From: DATFXF01 sp035258565
GTDB lineage: Bacteria > Acidobacteriota > Terriglobia > Acidiferrales > UBA7541
Length of the DNA stretch: 12,755 nt
Direction of reading: 5' to 3'
Assembly (NCBI GenBank): GCA_035258565.1
Contig: DATFXF010000046.1
Location: forward strand, 1-12,755
Below, piece by piece: positions 5,935-12,755 of the stretch (positions within the stretch are counted from its first letter, which is position 1; each line of letters opens with the position of its first letter). The position numbers and the translations under genes are program-made. Below the pieces are notes generated by a model. It did no database searches. It worked only from the letters and a program-made list of their open reading frames with translations, and was not told the origin of the DNA.

Positions 5935-6792
5935 ATGGACCATCTCACCCCACCGGGTCAGTCTGCCGAGCCTCACGAGGGTAGCGTGGCGCGCAACAAG
6001 CAGCAGCGTTTGCTCAAGGAGCTTCGACAACTGGACTCTCTTCTGGTTGCGTTTTCAGGCGGCGCCGATTCCGCATATTTGGCCTGGGCCGCCCATGTGG
6101 CACTCGGCGAGCGGGCGCTCGCAGTGACGGCACTCTCTCCTAGCTTCTCCGCATACGACCGGGAACAGGCGGAAGGGTTTGTGCGGCACGTCGGCCTGCG
6201 GCACGAGTTCATCGAAACACACGAGCTAGAAAATCCGCTCTATATCGCCAACAGCCCCGACCGCTGCTACCACTGCAAAGCCGAACTCTTCACGGAGATC
6301 GAAAAGCGCATGGCCTCACTGGGCTTCGCCCGAGTGGCCTATGGAATCAACGCCGACGATACCCACGACTTTCGCCCCGGGCATCGCGCTGCCGCTGAGC
6401 ACAAAGTGCTGGCTCCGCTGCTCGATGTGGCACTCACGAAAGAGGAAGTTCGCGAGCTCTCGCGCGCCGCTGGCCTGCCGACGTGGAATCGCCCCGCCTC
6501 AGCGTGCCTGGCCTCGCGCATTCCCTATGGGACACCAGTGACTCCGCAGAGCCTAAGCCTTGTCGAACAGGGTGAAGCCATTCTGCGCGAACTGGGCTTT
6601 CGCCAGTTCCGCGTCCGCCTCCACCAGGAGCTAGCGCGGATCGAAATCGCGCCTTTAGAACTTCCGCGCGCCCTCAATCCGCAGATGGCGGCGGTGCTGG
6701 CACGGCGTTTCAAGCAGCTCGGCTTCACCTACGTAACGCTCGACCTCGAAGGCTACCGGCAAGGCTCGCTCAACAGCGTGCTCCAGAAGTGA
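5935..6792 (+). CDS. larE: ATP-dependent sacrificial sulfur transferase LarE
   Basis: A 285-residue PP-loop enzyme of nickel-pincer nucleotide (NPN) cofactor synthesis. It adenylates a carboxylate of the pyridinium biscarboxylic acid mononucleotide made by LarB and inserts sulfur; LarC then adds nickel. Visible motifs are the ATP loop SGGADS (41-46), RCYHCKAELF (110-119), GINADD (137-142) and PASACLASRIPYGTPVTPQS (187-206). Cys191 is the likely counterpart of the sacrificial cysteine (Cys176 in Lactobacillus), and no cysteine follows it, which favours the sacrificial rather than the iron-sulfur type. ATG 5935 sits 8 nt behind TATACT. GTG 5986 has GAGGG just upstream and would give 268 residues, closer to the usual N-terminus. 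larC lies on the opposite strand at the right edge; larB and larA are not in the window. Confidence 0.88.
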   Translation: MDHLTPPGQSAEPHEGSVARNKQQRLLKELRQLDSLLVAFSGGADSAYLAWAAHVALGERALAVTALSPSFSAYDREQAEGFVRHVGLRHEFIETHELENPLYIANSPDRCYHCKAELFTEIEKRMASLGFARVAYGINADDTHDFRPGHRAAAEHKVLAPLLDVALTKEEVRELSRAAGLPTWNRPASACLASRIPYGTPVTPQSLSLVEQGEAILRELGFRQFRVRLHQELARIEIAPLELPRALNPQMAAVLARRFKQLGFTYVTLDLEGYRQGSLNSVLQK

Positions 6793-6881
6793 AGAGGCTA
6801 GGGAACCTCCTGCTCGGGGGTCTCTCGGGGAACAAGCCCTCGATCGCCATGCCACCATTCCCGGCTCTCCCCGCCCGAGTA

Positions 6882-6900
6882 GCAGCCATCACAAGGCTGC
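6882..6900. terminator. Hairpin between convergent larE and deacetylase genes
   Basis: GCAGCC (6882-6887) pairs perfectly with GGCTGC (6895-6900) around a 7-base loop. It lies in the 123-base spacer where larE (plus) and the deacetylase gene (minus) end facing each other, the place expected for a two-way terminator. No T-run follows in either direction, so this is tentative. I see no other feature in this spacer. Confidence 0.3.
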
Positions 6901-6915
6901 ACACCGGCGACAAGC

Positions 6916-7827
6916 TCAACCACGCTGAGCGATGTCGCGCGCGGCAAGGATGGTATTCACATGGACGCGCACGGTGTCTTCGACGTGCCGCGCATAGCCG
7001 CCAGCCAATGTGATGGCAACCGGCACGAAGCGGTGCCGAGCGTGCTCGAAGACGATGCGGTCGCGCCGCTCGAGCCCTTCGAGCGTTAGGGCCAGGCCAC
7101 CGAGCTGGTCTTCGCGATAGGGATCAGCGCCGCCAACATAGAACAACAGGTCGGGGTGAAATTGAGCGAACGCCTTCACGAGGTGGTTCTCGAGGATGGC
7201 CAGATAGTCCCCGTCGCCGATGCCATCCGGCAAATTGAGATCGATATTTGACGGTGGTTTGGGCAGCGGATAGTTGTTCTCTTGATGGATCGAGAAGGTG
7301 AAGACGCTGTCGTCGTTTCGGAAAATAGCCGCCGTGCCGTTGCCGTGGTGAACATCGGTGTCTACAACCATGGCGGTCCGGATGGCGCGGTCCGCTTGCA
7401 AGCGGCGGATGGCAATGGCCACATCGTGGATCATGCAGAAGCCCTCGCCGTGGTCGGGAAAAGCGTGGTGGAAGCCCCCGCTCAGGTTCGCCGCAAAGCC
7501 TTCCTCGAGAGCCTTGCGGCCCGCAAGAATCGATCCCCCCGCAGCCAGCCAAAAGGCCTCTATGGTCTCCGGTGAATAAGGGATTTCCAGTCGCATGAGC
7601 TCGCTGGGGCTGAGCGTGCCTGTCTTTAACTTGCGCACGTATTCCAGTGTGTGGACGAGCAGGACGTCTTCGTCCGCGGCCCTTTCGGGAGCCATGAGGT
7701 CGAGCGGCTCGGCGTGCCTCCTGCCGAGCAGTGCTTCCTTGACCAACCTGTATTTCTGCGAGGGAAAAACGTGCGCGCCGAGGTTCAAGTCATACCGATC
7801 GTGATAAACAAGCTTGAAGGGAAACAT
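6916..7827 (-). CDS. Histone deacetylase family (HDAC/AcuC-like) deacylase
   Basis: A 303-residue zinc hydrolase of the arginase/deacetylase fold. The active site is complete: the His120-His121 dyad in GGFHHAFPDHGEGF, zinc ligands Asp158 and His160 in DTDVHHGNGT, Asp235 in VGGADPYRED, and catalytic Tyr278 in LAGGYA. Bacterial members remove acetyl or other acyl groups from proteins, polyamines or small molecules; the substrate here is not known. ATG 7827 is 15 bases after the stop of the polyprenyl synthase gene, so it is probably the last gene of a minus-strand operon. The upstream CAGG is a weak ribosome binding site. No signal peptide is present, so it is cytoplasmic. Confidence 0.92.
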   Translation of the reverse strand: MFPFKLVYHDRYDLNLGAHVFPSQKYRLVKEALLGRRHAEPLDLMAPERAADEDVLLVHTLEYVRKLKTGTLSPSELMRLEIPYSPETIEAFWLAAGGSILAGRKALEEGFAANLSGGFHHAFPDHGEGFCMIHDVAIAIRRLQADRAIRTAMVVDTDVHHGNGTAAIFRNDDSVFTFSIHQENNYPLPKPPSNIDLNLPDGIGDGDYLAILENHLVKAFAQFHPDLLFYVGGADPYREDQLGGLALTLEGLERRDRIVFEHARHRFVPVAITLAGGYARHVEDTVRVHVNTILAARDIAQRG

Positions 7828-7842
7828 GAACCTGCGCTGGAT

Positions 7843-8817
7843 CTAGCGGTCGCGTTCCAGGATGAAGTCAGGGACGGTCAGCAGGGCACGACCGTAATCG
7901 GAATCGCCCCAACCGTTCAAGCAAGCCTTGGCGCGCTGCCCATAGTCCACGGCAAGCTGGCGGGCTCGCTCGAGCGCGCCGGAATCGCGCACGAGCGAGG
8001 TGATCTGCTCGGGCTGCACACTCTGAAAGCCTTTTTCCTCGAGCACCGTAGCCACCATGCGCCGCCCGGCCGACTCGCCATTCGCGAGCGCGTAGATGAG
8101 CGGCAGCGTCACCTTTCCTTCCTTGAGGTCGCTCAGCACGGGTTTGCCAAGCTGTTCGGGTGAAGCAGTGAAGTCAAGCAAGTCGTCCACCAACTGGAAG
8201 GCCAGACCTGCGTAGCGGCCATACTCAGCAAGCGCCTGCTCGGCTGAGTCGTCCTGCCGTCCGAGCACGGCGCCCAGGCGCGCGCAGCCGCTGAACAGGC
8301 AGGCCGTCTTGCGCAGGGCGAGCTCCAAAGCATCGTGCTCGGTCAGATCAATCCGCCCAATCTTGGTCAGCTGGAGCAACTCGCCTTCCACCATGTTTTG
8401 CGTGAGTTCGATCAGGATGTCGAGGATCTTGAAGTTGCGCTCGGCCAGCGCCATCTGAAATGACTGCATATACAGCCAGTCGCCAGCCAGCACGCTCATG
8501 TGGTTGCCCCAGCGGGAATTGGCCGAAGGGCGCCCGCGACGCTTATCGGCGCCGTCAATCACGTCGTCGTGAATCAGCGTAGCGCTGTGGATCAGTTCCA
8601 CGACGGCGCCCAGCCGGATGGCGCTCCGGCCGCGATAGTTGCAGAAGCCGGCGGAGAGCAGCAGCAGCGCGGGCCGCAGGCGCTTCCCGCCGCCGCCGAG
8701 CAAGTAGCGCGCAATCTCCGAGACGGGCTCGATCGCCGAGCCGTTCTGGGCGGCAATCTCCTGTTCAACGCACGCCAGGTCCTCGCGGACCAACTCGAAG
8801 ATCTCCTTGGCCGTCAA
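7843..8817 (-). CDS. Long-chain polyprenyl diphosphate synthase
   Basis: A 324-residue trans-prenyltransferase that lengthens an allylic diphosphate with isopentenyl diphosphate, probably to make the side chain of a quinone. Both Asp-rich metal motifs are intact: DDVID (84-88) followed by RRG, and DDLLD (211-215) followed by GKPVLSDLKEGKVTLPL. GGGGKRLRP (41-49) binds diphosphate. The fifth residue before the first motif is a small Ala (ATLIHDD), which in this family allows long products rather than FPP or GGPP. The start is TTG 8817, 24 bases after the tatD stop; a neighbouring CTG in frame is also possible, and no ATG is available there. It is similar to IspB/HepT proteins; exact chain length cannot be read from sequence. 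Confidence 0.9.
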   Translation of the reverse strand: MTAKEIFELVREDLACVEQEIAAQNGSAIEPVSEIARYLLGGGGKRLRPALLLLSAGFCNYRGRSAIRLGAVVELIHSATLIHDDVIDGADKRRGRPSANSRWGNHMSVLAGDWLYMQSFQMALAERNFKILDILIELTQNMVEGELLQLTKIGRIDLTEHDALELALRKTACLFSGCARLGAVLGRQDDSAEQALAEYGRYAGLAFQLVDDLLDFTASPEQLGKPVLSDLKEGKVTLPLIYALANGESAGRRMVATVLEEKGFQSVQPEQITSLVRDSGALERARQLAVDYGQRAKACLNGWGDSDYGRALLTVPDFILERDR

Positions 8818-8841
8818 CAGTCGGATGGCCGTCCCCCGGAG

Positions 8842-9648
8842 CTACCCCGGCACGCTGTGGACTTCGGCTATCCCGAGCCGGAAGAAGCGACGAAAGTTCG
8901 CTGCGGTCACCGCAGCGATTTCCTCAGCCGCCAAGTCTCTCACACTCGCCAGGGTTCGCGCTACCTCAGCGACGTAGGCAGGCTCGTTCCGTTTTCCGCG
9001 GTGCACCTGCGGCGCCAGAAAGGGCGCATCGGTCTCAATGAGCAGGCAATCGAGCGGCAGCTCGCGCGCCACATCCCGCAGGTTCTTGGCCTTCGGATAG
9101 GTGAGGTTCCCGGCGAAGGAAACCAGAAAACCCATGGCTATTCCCACGCCGGCCTCCTGGAGAGTTCCGGAAAAACAATGCAGGATGCCACCCAGGCCGC
9201 TCGCGCGCCAGTCTTGCTCCAGCGCGGCTAGGCAGTCGGGCCACGCTTCGCGACAATGGACGACAATAGGAAGCCTGGCGGCGCGCGCCTGCTCAAGTTG
9301 CCGCCGAAAGACGCGTTGCTGCACGTCCCGGGGCGAACGGTCGCCGTGGTAGTCGAGCCCTACCTCGCCCCAGGCGATCACGCGCGGGTGACGGACCAGC
9401 CGATCCATCTGCTCGAAATGCGCCTCGGTGGCCAGGGTCGCTTCGTGCGGATGGATCCCGACCGTGGCATAGATCCAACCGTATTGTTCGGCAAAGGGTA
9501 GCGCCGCATTGAGCTTCTCCGGCCCCTGGCCGCTGCCGATGGCCAGCACCGTCCGGACGCCAGCCTGCCGCGCGCGCTCGAGCATTGCGGCGCGGTCAGT
9601 GTCGAACTGAGGGAAATCGAGGTGCGCGTGCGAATCAATCAGTTCCAC
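8842..9648 (-). CDS. tatD: TatD family metal-dependent hydrolase (DNase)
   Basis: A 268-residue TIM-barrel metallohydrolase. TatD proteins act as 3'-5' exonucleases or repair DNases and, in some cases, on D-tyrosyl substrates; the cellular role varies. Visible metal residues, numbered from the chosen start, are His7 and His9 in IDSHAHLD, Glu95 in GEVGLDYH, His131 in VVHCREAW, His157 in LHCFSG and Asp207 in ETDAPFLAP. I chose GTG 9648 because it gives the usual N-terminus (VELIDSHAHLD) and has AAGG six bases upstream. A GTG at 9684 would add 12 unusual residues. The gene lies 106 bases after metG and just ahead of the polyprenyl synthase gene; that 106-base spacer shows no clear promoter or terminator. 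Confidence 0.92.
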   Translation of the reverse strand: MELIDSHAHLDFPQFDTDRAAMLERARQAGVRTVLAIGSGQGPEKLNAALPFAEQYGWIYATVGIHPHEATLATEAHFEQMDRLVRHPRVIAWGEVGLDYHGDRSPRDVQQRVFRRQLEQARAARLPIVVHCREAWPDCLAALEQDWRASGLGGILHCFSGTLQEAGVGIAMGFLVSFAGNLTYPKAKNLRDVARELPLDCLLIETDAPFLAPQVHRGKRNEPAYVAEVARTLASVRDLAAEEIAAVTAANFRRFFRLGIAEVHSVPG

Positions 9649-9754
9649 GGCAAGCCTTAAGGGGCGCGTGTGACGGCGAGCCACGCGAGGCCCTGCGAGG
9701 GACTTCAGCCCATTCGACTGGTTCCCGGGCAGGCGCCGCGGAGGCAGACACTTG

Positions 9755-11716
9755 TCATCTCAGGCGCGAGCCTGCAGGGACATCTTCCAAAAACCCGGCC
9801 AGCACTGGCTTGCCCTGCGGGCCCACCGAGGCGGCGACAATCATCCCGTTCGACTCCACGCCGCGCAGTTTGCGCGGCTGGAGGTTGACGACGACAATCA
9901 CCTTGCGGCCAACCACATCCTCGGCTCGGTAGACCTCGGCGATGCCGGCCACGACTTGGCGTACCTCCCCGCCGATATCCACAATCAGTTTCAGGAGCTT
10001 GTCGGCACCCGCGACACGCTCGGCGGACTTCACCTCGCCGACACGCATCTCCACTTTGGCGAAATCCTCGATGCTAATCCGCGCGGGCGCGGCCGGCGTT
10101 TGGGCGGCTGCGAGCGCGCTCGGCGGTTGAATTTCCTGTTCCATAGCTTCGATCCTTTCGTAGGCCTCTTCCTTGTCCACGCGGGGAAAGACAGCCTCGG
10201 GTTTGCCGATGTGTGTCCCCGGCTTGAGCTGGCCCCACTGTAGTTCATCCATGCGCTGCTCGCTTAATTTGCCGCGCTGGCCGAGCTGTTGCCAGATTTT
10301 CTCGGCGGCTTGTGGCAGCACCGGGCATGTCAGCACCGTCAAGATCCGCAAGGCCTGCGATGCTGTGTACAGCACCCTTGCCAACCGGTTGTGCTTCGAG
10401 GCATCTTCGGCGAGCGACCAGGGCTGTTCGAGCACCAGGTACCGATCGACCTCTGCAACGAGTTCCCAGATCGCTTCCAAGGCGCGCGAAAACGCAAGCT
10501 GATCATACTGCTCGAGGCTCGTCCGAATGGTCGCCGCCGCTCTGCTCTCGACTGCAGCGTCGCGCTCGTCGCGACCGTCCGCGGGAGCGGGAATCTCGCC
10601 CGAGAAATAGCGCTCCAGCATGGCGAGCGTGCGGCTGGCTAGGTTTCCGAGGCCATTGGCCAGGTCACTGTTGTAGCGCGTCAGTAGGGCCTCGCGGCTG
10701 AAGTTGCCATCCTGACCAAAGACTACGTCGCGCAACAGGTAATAGCGCAGCGCGTCGGAACCCAGAATCTGAACGATGGGCTCGCAATACGCAACATTGC
10801 CCTTCGACTTGCTCATCTTTTCCTGTTCGAAGAGCAGCCAGCCATGGGCAAAGATTGTCCTTGGCAAGGGCAAATTCGCCGCCATGAGAAACGCTGGCCA
10901 GTACACGGCGTGGAAGCGGATGATCTCCTTCCCAATCATGTGAAGGTCCGCTGGCCAGTACTTGCGGAACTCCTCGCTACCCTGCTCGCCCTCGGCAAAC
11001 CCGATGCCCGTCAGGTAGCTGGTCAGGGCATCGAACCAGACATAGAAGACTTGCTCCTCGTCGCCCGGCCACGGAATGCCCCATTTAATCGACTTCCGGC
11101 TGATAGAGATATCCTTCAGGCCGCTCTCCACAAAGCTGATTACTTCGTTGCGCCGGAAGTCCGGCTTCACAAACTCCGGTCGCTCGCGGTACAAATCGAG
11201 CAAGGGTTTCTGAAAATCGGAAAGCTTGAAGAAATAATTCTCTTCTGACATCAGTTCCGCGGGACGCCCGCAGGTGGGGCAGTCTGCCGGCTCGGTGGAA
11301 TCGCTGACATATAGATTGTCGAAAACGCAGTAGCGACCCTGGTACTTTCCCTTGTAGATAAGACCCGCGTCCCGCACGCGCCGGAGCATTTTTTGTACCC
11401 CTCCCGCGTGTTCCAGCGCTGTCGTACGGATGAAGTGCGTGTAACGGATATCCAGAAGCTTCCAGAGATCCTGAAAGATTCGCCAGTTCCGCTCCACCAA
11501 CTCCTGAGGAGAGATGCCCTGCTTGGCGGCAGCTCGGGCGATGTTCTCACCGTGCTCATCGGTGCCGGTCAGATAGGCCACTTGGAAGCCGCACATGCGC
11601 TTGTAGCGCGCGATCGTATCGCAGACGAGTGTCGTGTAAGCGGACCCGACATGCGGACGCGAGTTCGCGTAGTAGATCGGCGTCGTCAGATAGAATTTCT
11701 CTTTCCCCCCGGCCAT
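9755..11716 (-). CDS. metG: Methionyl-tRNA synthetase with C-terminal tRNA-binding domain
   Basis: A 653-residue class I aminoacyl-tRNA synthetase that charges tRNA-Met. The catalytic Rossmann fold has TTPIYYANSRPHVGSAY, with HVGS (22-25) as the HIGH motif, TGTDEHG (50-56) and KMSKS (300-304). A metal-binding insert lies at 130-149 with Cys130, Cys146 and Cys149; Asp133 stands where many relatives have the second Cys. The anticodon-binding helical domain spans about 345-500. An alanine/proline linker (about 530-547) leads to an OB-fold tRNA-binding domain (550-653) like EMAP/Trbp111, which helps dimer formation and tRNA binding. ATG 11716 follows the larC stop by only 3 bases. GGGGAGG lies 13 bases upstream, rather far, so translation is probably coupled to larC. 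Confidence 0.97.
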   Translation of the reverse strand: MAGGKEKFYLTTPIYYANSRPHVGSAYTTLVCDTIARYKRMCGFQVAYLTGTDEHGENIARAAAKQGISPQELVERNWRIFQDLWKLLDIRYTHFIRTTALEHAGGVQKMLRRVRDAGLIYKGKYQGRYCVFDNLYVSDSTEPADCPTCGRPAELMSEENYFFKLSDFQKPLLDLYRERPEFVKPDFRRNEVISFVESGLKDISISRKSIKWGIPWPGDEEQVFYVWFDALTSYLTGIGFAEGEQGSEEFRKYWPADLHMIGKEIIRFHAVYWPAFLMAANLPLPRTIFAHGWLLFEQEKMSKSKGNVAYCEPIVQILGSDALRYYLLRDVVFGQDGNFSREALLTRYNSDLANGLGNLASRTLAMLERYFSGEIPAPADGRDERDAAVESRAAATIRTSLEQYDQLAFSRALEAIWELVAEVDRYLVLEQPWSLAEDASKHNRLARVLYTASQALRILTVLTCPVLPQAAEKIWQQLGQRGKLSEQRMDELQWGQLKPGTHIGKPEAVFPRVDKEEAYERIEAMEQEIQPPSALAAAQTPAAPARISIEDFAKVEMRVGEVKSAERVAGADKLLKLIVDIGGEVRQVVAGIAEVYRAEDVVGRKVIVVVNLQPRKLRGVESNGMIVAASVGPQGKPVLAGFLEDVPAGSRLR

Positions 11717-11719
11717 AGG

Positions 11720-12755
11720 TTATCCCGAACCTCCCCGCTGCTTTTGAAACTCCAGCACCGCTTCCACCAGCACCTGCTTCAAAGGGAGATTTTTCTCCAC
11801 AGCAATGCGCCGACAATCGTCATATTCCGGTGCGGCGTTCAGGACGCGCCCGTCGAGGCTGGCGACCTTCACGCGAATCACTCCCAGGGGTGTTTCCACC
11901 AACACGCTTTCTCGCTCGAGCGTCTTCCGGCAAGCAGCATAGGTACGCACGCCGATCGTTGTTGTCTCGCGAAAGATCAGTTCCACCAACCCATCGGCGA
12001 CCGCCGGCTCACACAGCACCGTGAGCAGTTGACCCGGGCGGTTCTTCTTCATCTGCACGGGTGTAGCAAAAACATCGAGCGCGCCAGCCCCAAGAGCCCG
12101 CTCGACGAAATAGCCGTAAATCTGCGGGTTCATGTCGTCAAGATTGGCCTCGATCACGGTCACTTCGTCCGCGATCGGTGCGCCGGCGGAACGCTCAGCC
12201 GCCTGGCCCAGAAACCAGCGCAGCACATTCGGCTGCTCAGCGAGCTCGGCTGTTCCTGCACCGTAGCCGATGGCCCCGACCCTCATCGGCGGCAGTGGAC
12301 CAAATTGCGAGCACAGCGTCGTGACAATCGCCGCACCCGTCGGGGTGACCAGTTCCCGCGCAATTCCGCTCGAGTAGGTGGGAGCGCCGAGGAGCAGCTC
12401 CGCTGTCGCTGGTGCGGGCACCGGCAAGACGCCGTGCTGAGTTTCTACACGCCCACCGCCGAGGTTCAGCGGCGAACACACAAACTCTTCGGCGCCCAGC
12501 AACTCGAATCCGATGCAGGCGCCGACGATGTCCAGGATGGCGTCCACTGCGCCGACTTCATGGAAGTGCACTTTTTCCACCGGTACATTGTGGATGCGAG
12601 CTTCTGCTTCCCCCAGCCGGCGGAAAATCCGGCTGGCGCGCTCGGTGACACGCGGCGTGAGTCCGGATTTCCCGATCAAATCCAGGATGGTGCTGAGCGA
12701 GCGATGGTGATGCTGCTCGCTTGTCTTGACTTGAACGCGCGTTGCCGCGAGCCCC
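11720..12755 (-). CDS. larC: Nickel insertion protein LarC (5' end beyond window)
   Basis: 345 codons of the CTP-dependent enzyme that inserts nickel into the sulfurated pincer nucleotide, the last step to the NPN cofactor used by lactate racemase and related enzymes. Seen in order: HHHRSLSTILDLI near the window edge, KVHFHEVGAVDAILD, NLGGGRVETQHG, TPTGAAIVTTL, GYGAGT, EANLDDMNPQIYGY, TPVQMKKNRPGQ and TTIGVR. The frame is open to base 12755, so the in-frame TTG at 12679 is not the start; about 60-70 N-terminal residues are probably missing. In Lactobacillus the protein is made from two overlapping frames by ribosomal frameshifting. Here the N- and C-terminal parts are one uninterrupted frame. 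It leads into metG with a 3-base gap. Confidence 0.93.
   Translation of the reverse strand, partial: GLAATRVQVKTSEQHHHRSLSTILDLIGKSGLTPRVTERASRIFRRLGEAEARIHNVPVEKVHFHEVGAVDAILDIVGACIGFELLGAEEFVCSPLNLGGGRVETQHGVLPVPAPATAELLLGAPTYSSGIARELVTPTGAAIVTTLCSQFGPLPPMRVGAIGYGAGTAELAEQPNVLRWFLGQAAERSAGAPIADEVTVIEANLDDMNPQIYGYFVERALGAGALDVFATPVQMKKNRPGQLLTVLCEPAVADGLVELIFRETTTIGVRTYAACRKTLERESVLVETPLGVIRVKVASLDGRVLNAAPEYDDCRRIAVEKNLPLKQVLVEAVLEFQKQRGGSG

Noticed and set aside
8500..9231. 243-codon plus-strand open frame across the prenyl synthase and tatD genes
   Set aside because: It overlaps two well-supported genes on the other strand and its protein resembles no family.
9649..9754. tRNA or terminator between metG and tatD
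   Set aside because: No cloverleaf with a T-loop GTTCRA pattern could be drawn on either strand, and only a 4-bp stem near 9692-9706 was seen.

Overview
The window is GC-rich (roughly 60% by eye) bacterial chromosomal DNA, almost completely coding, with short spacers and frequent stop/start overlaps. I see no phage, plasmid, IS, CRISPR, rRNA or tRNA signal. The gene set (POTRA outer-membrane factor, stand-alone PurS, a relic resembling an S9 peptidase C-terminus, one long-chain prenyl diphosphate synthase, nickel-pincer cofactor genes) fits a diderm such as an Acidobacteriota member. That placement is an inference from gene content and protein style, not a demonstrated assignment.

Left block, plus strand (2-2327): the last 59 codons of an APC-type amino acid permease, an exported P1-nuclease/phospholipase C-fold protein, an adenosine deaminase family enzyme and PurS. 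They are packed like an operon (TGATG overlap, 15-nt gap, stop/start overlap). The theme may be breakdown of external nucleic acids plus purine handling. PurS lacks its usual partners purQ and purL next to it.

Spacer 2328-2624: what looks like the decayed C-terminal tail of an S9-type (prolyl oligopeptidase) hydrolase, then a possible 26-codon ORF with its own ribosome binding site, then a GC hairpin just ahead of glmS.

Central plus-strand block (2625-6792): glmS (glucosamine-6-phosphate synthase), a strong hairpin, a secreted protein that appears to be five POTRA domains with no beta-barrel, and larE (sulfur transferase for the nickel-pincer cofactor). Three plus-strand starts in the window (purS, the POTRA gene, larE) lie 7-8 nt behind a good -10 hexamer, which suggests leaderless transcripts; larE also has a Shine-Dalgarno-led alternative start.

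Right block, minus strand (12755 down to 6916): larC (cut by the window edge), metG, tatD, a long-chain polyprenyl diphosphate synthase and a histone-deacetylase-fold deacylase, probably one transcription unit converging on larE. LarE and LarC act in the same cofactor pathway but are here about 5 kb apart on opposite strands. Most of the window is recognisable housekeeping sequence. The less ordinary points are the barrel-less POTRA protein, the leaderless-start pattern, the glmS leader region and the split lar genes.
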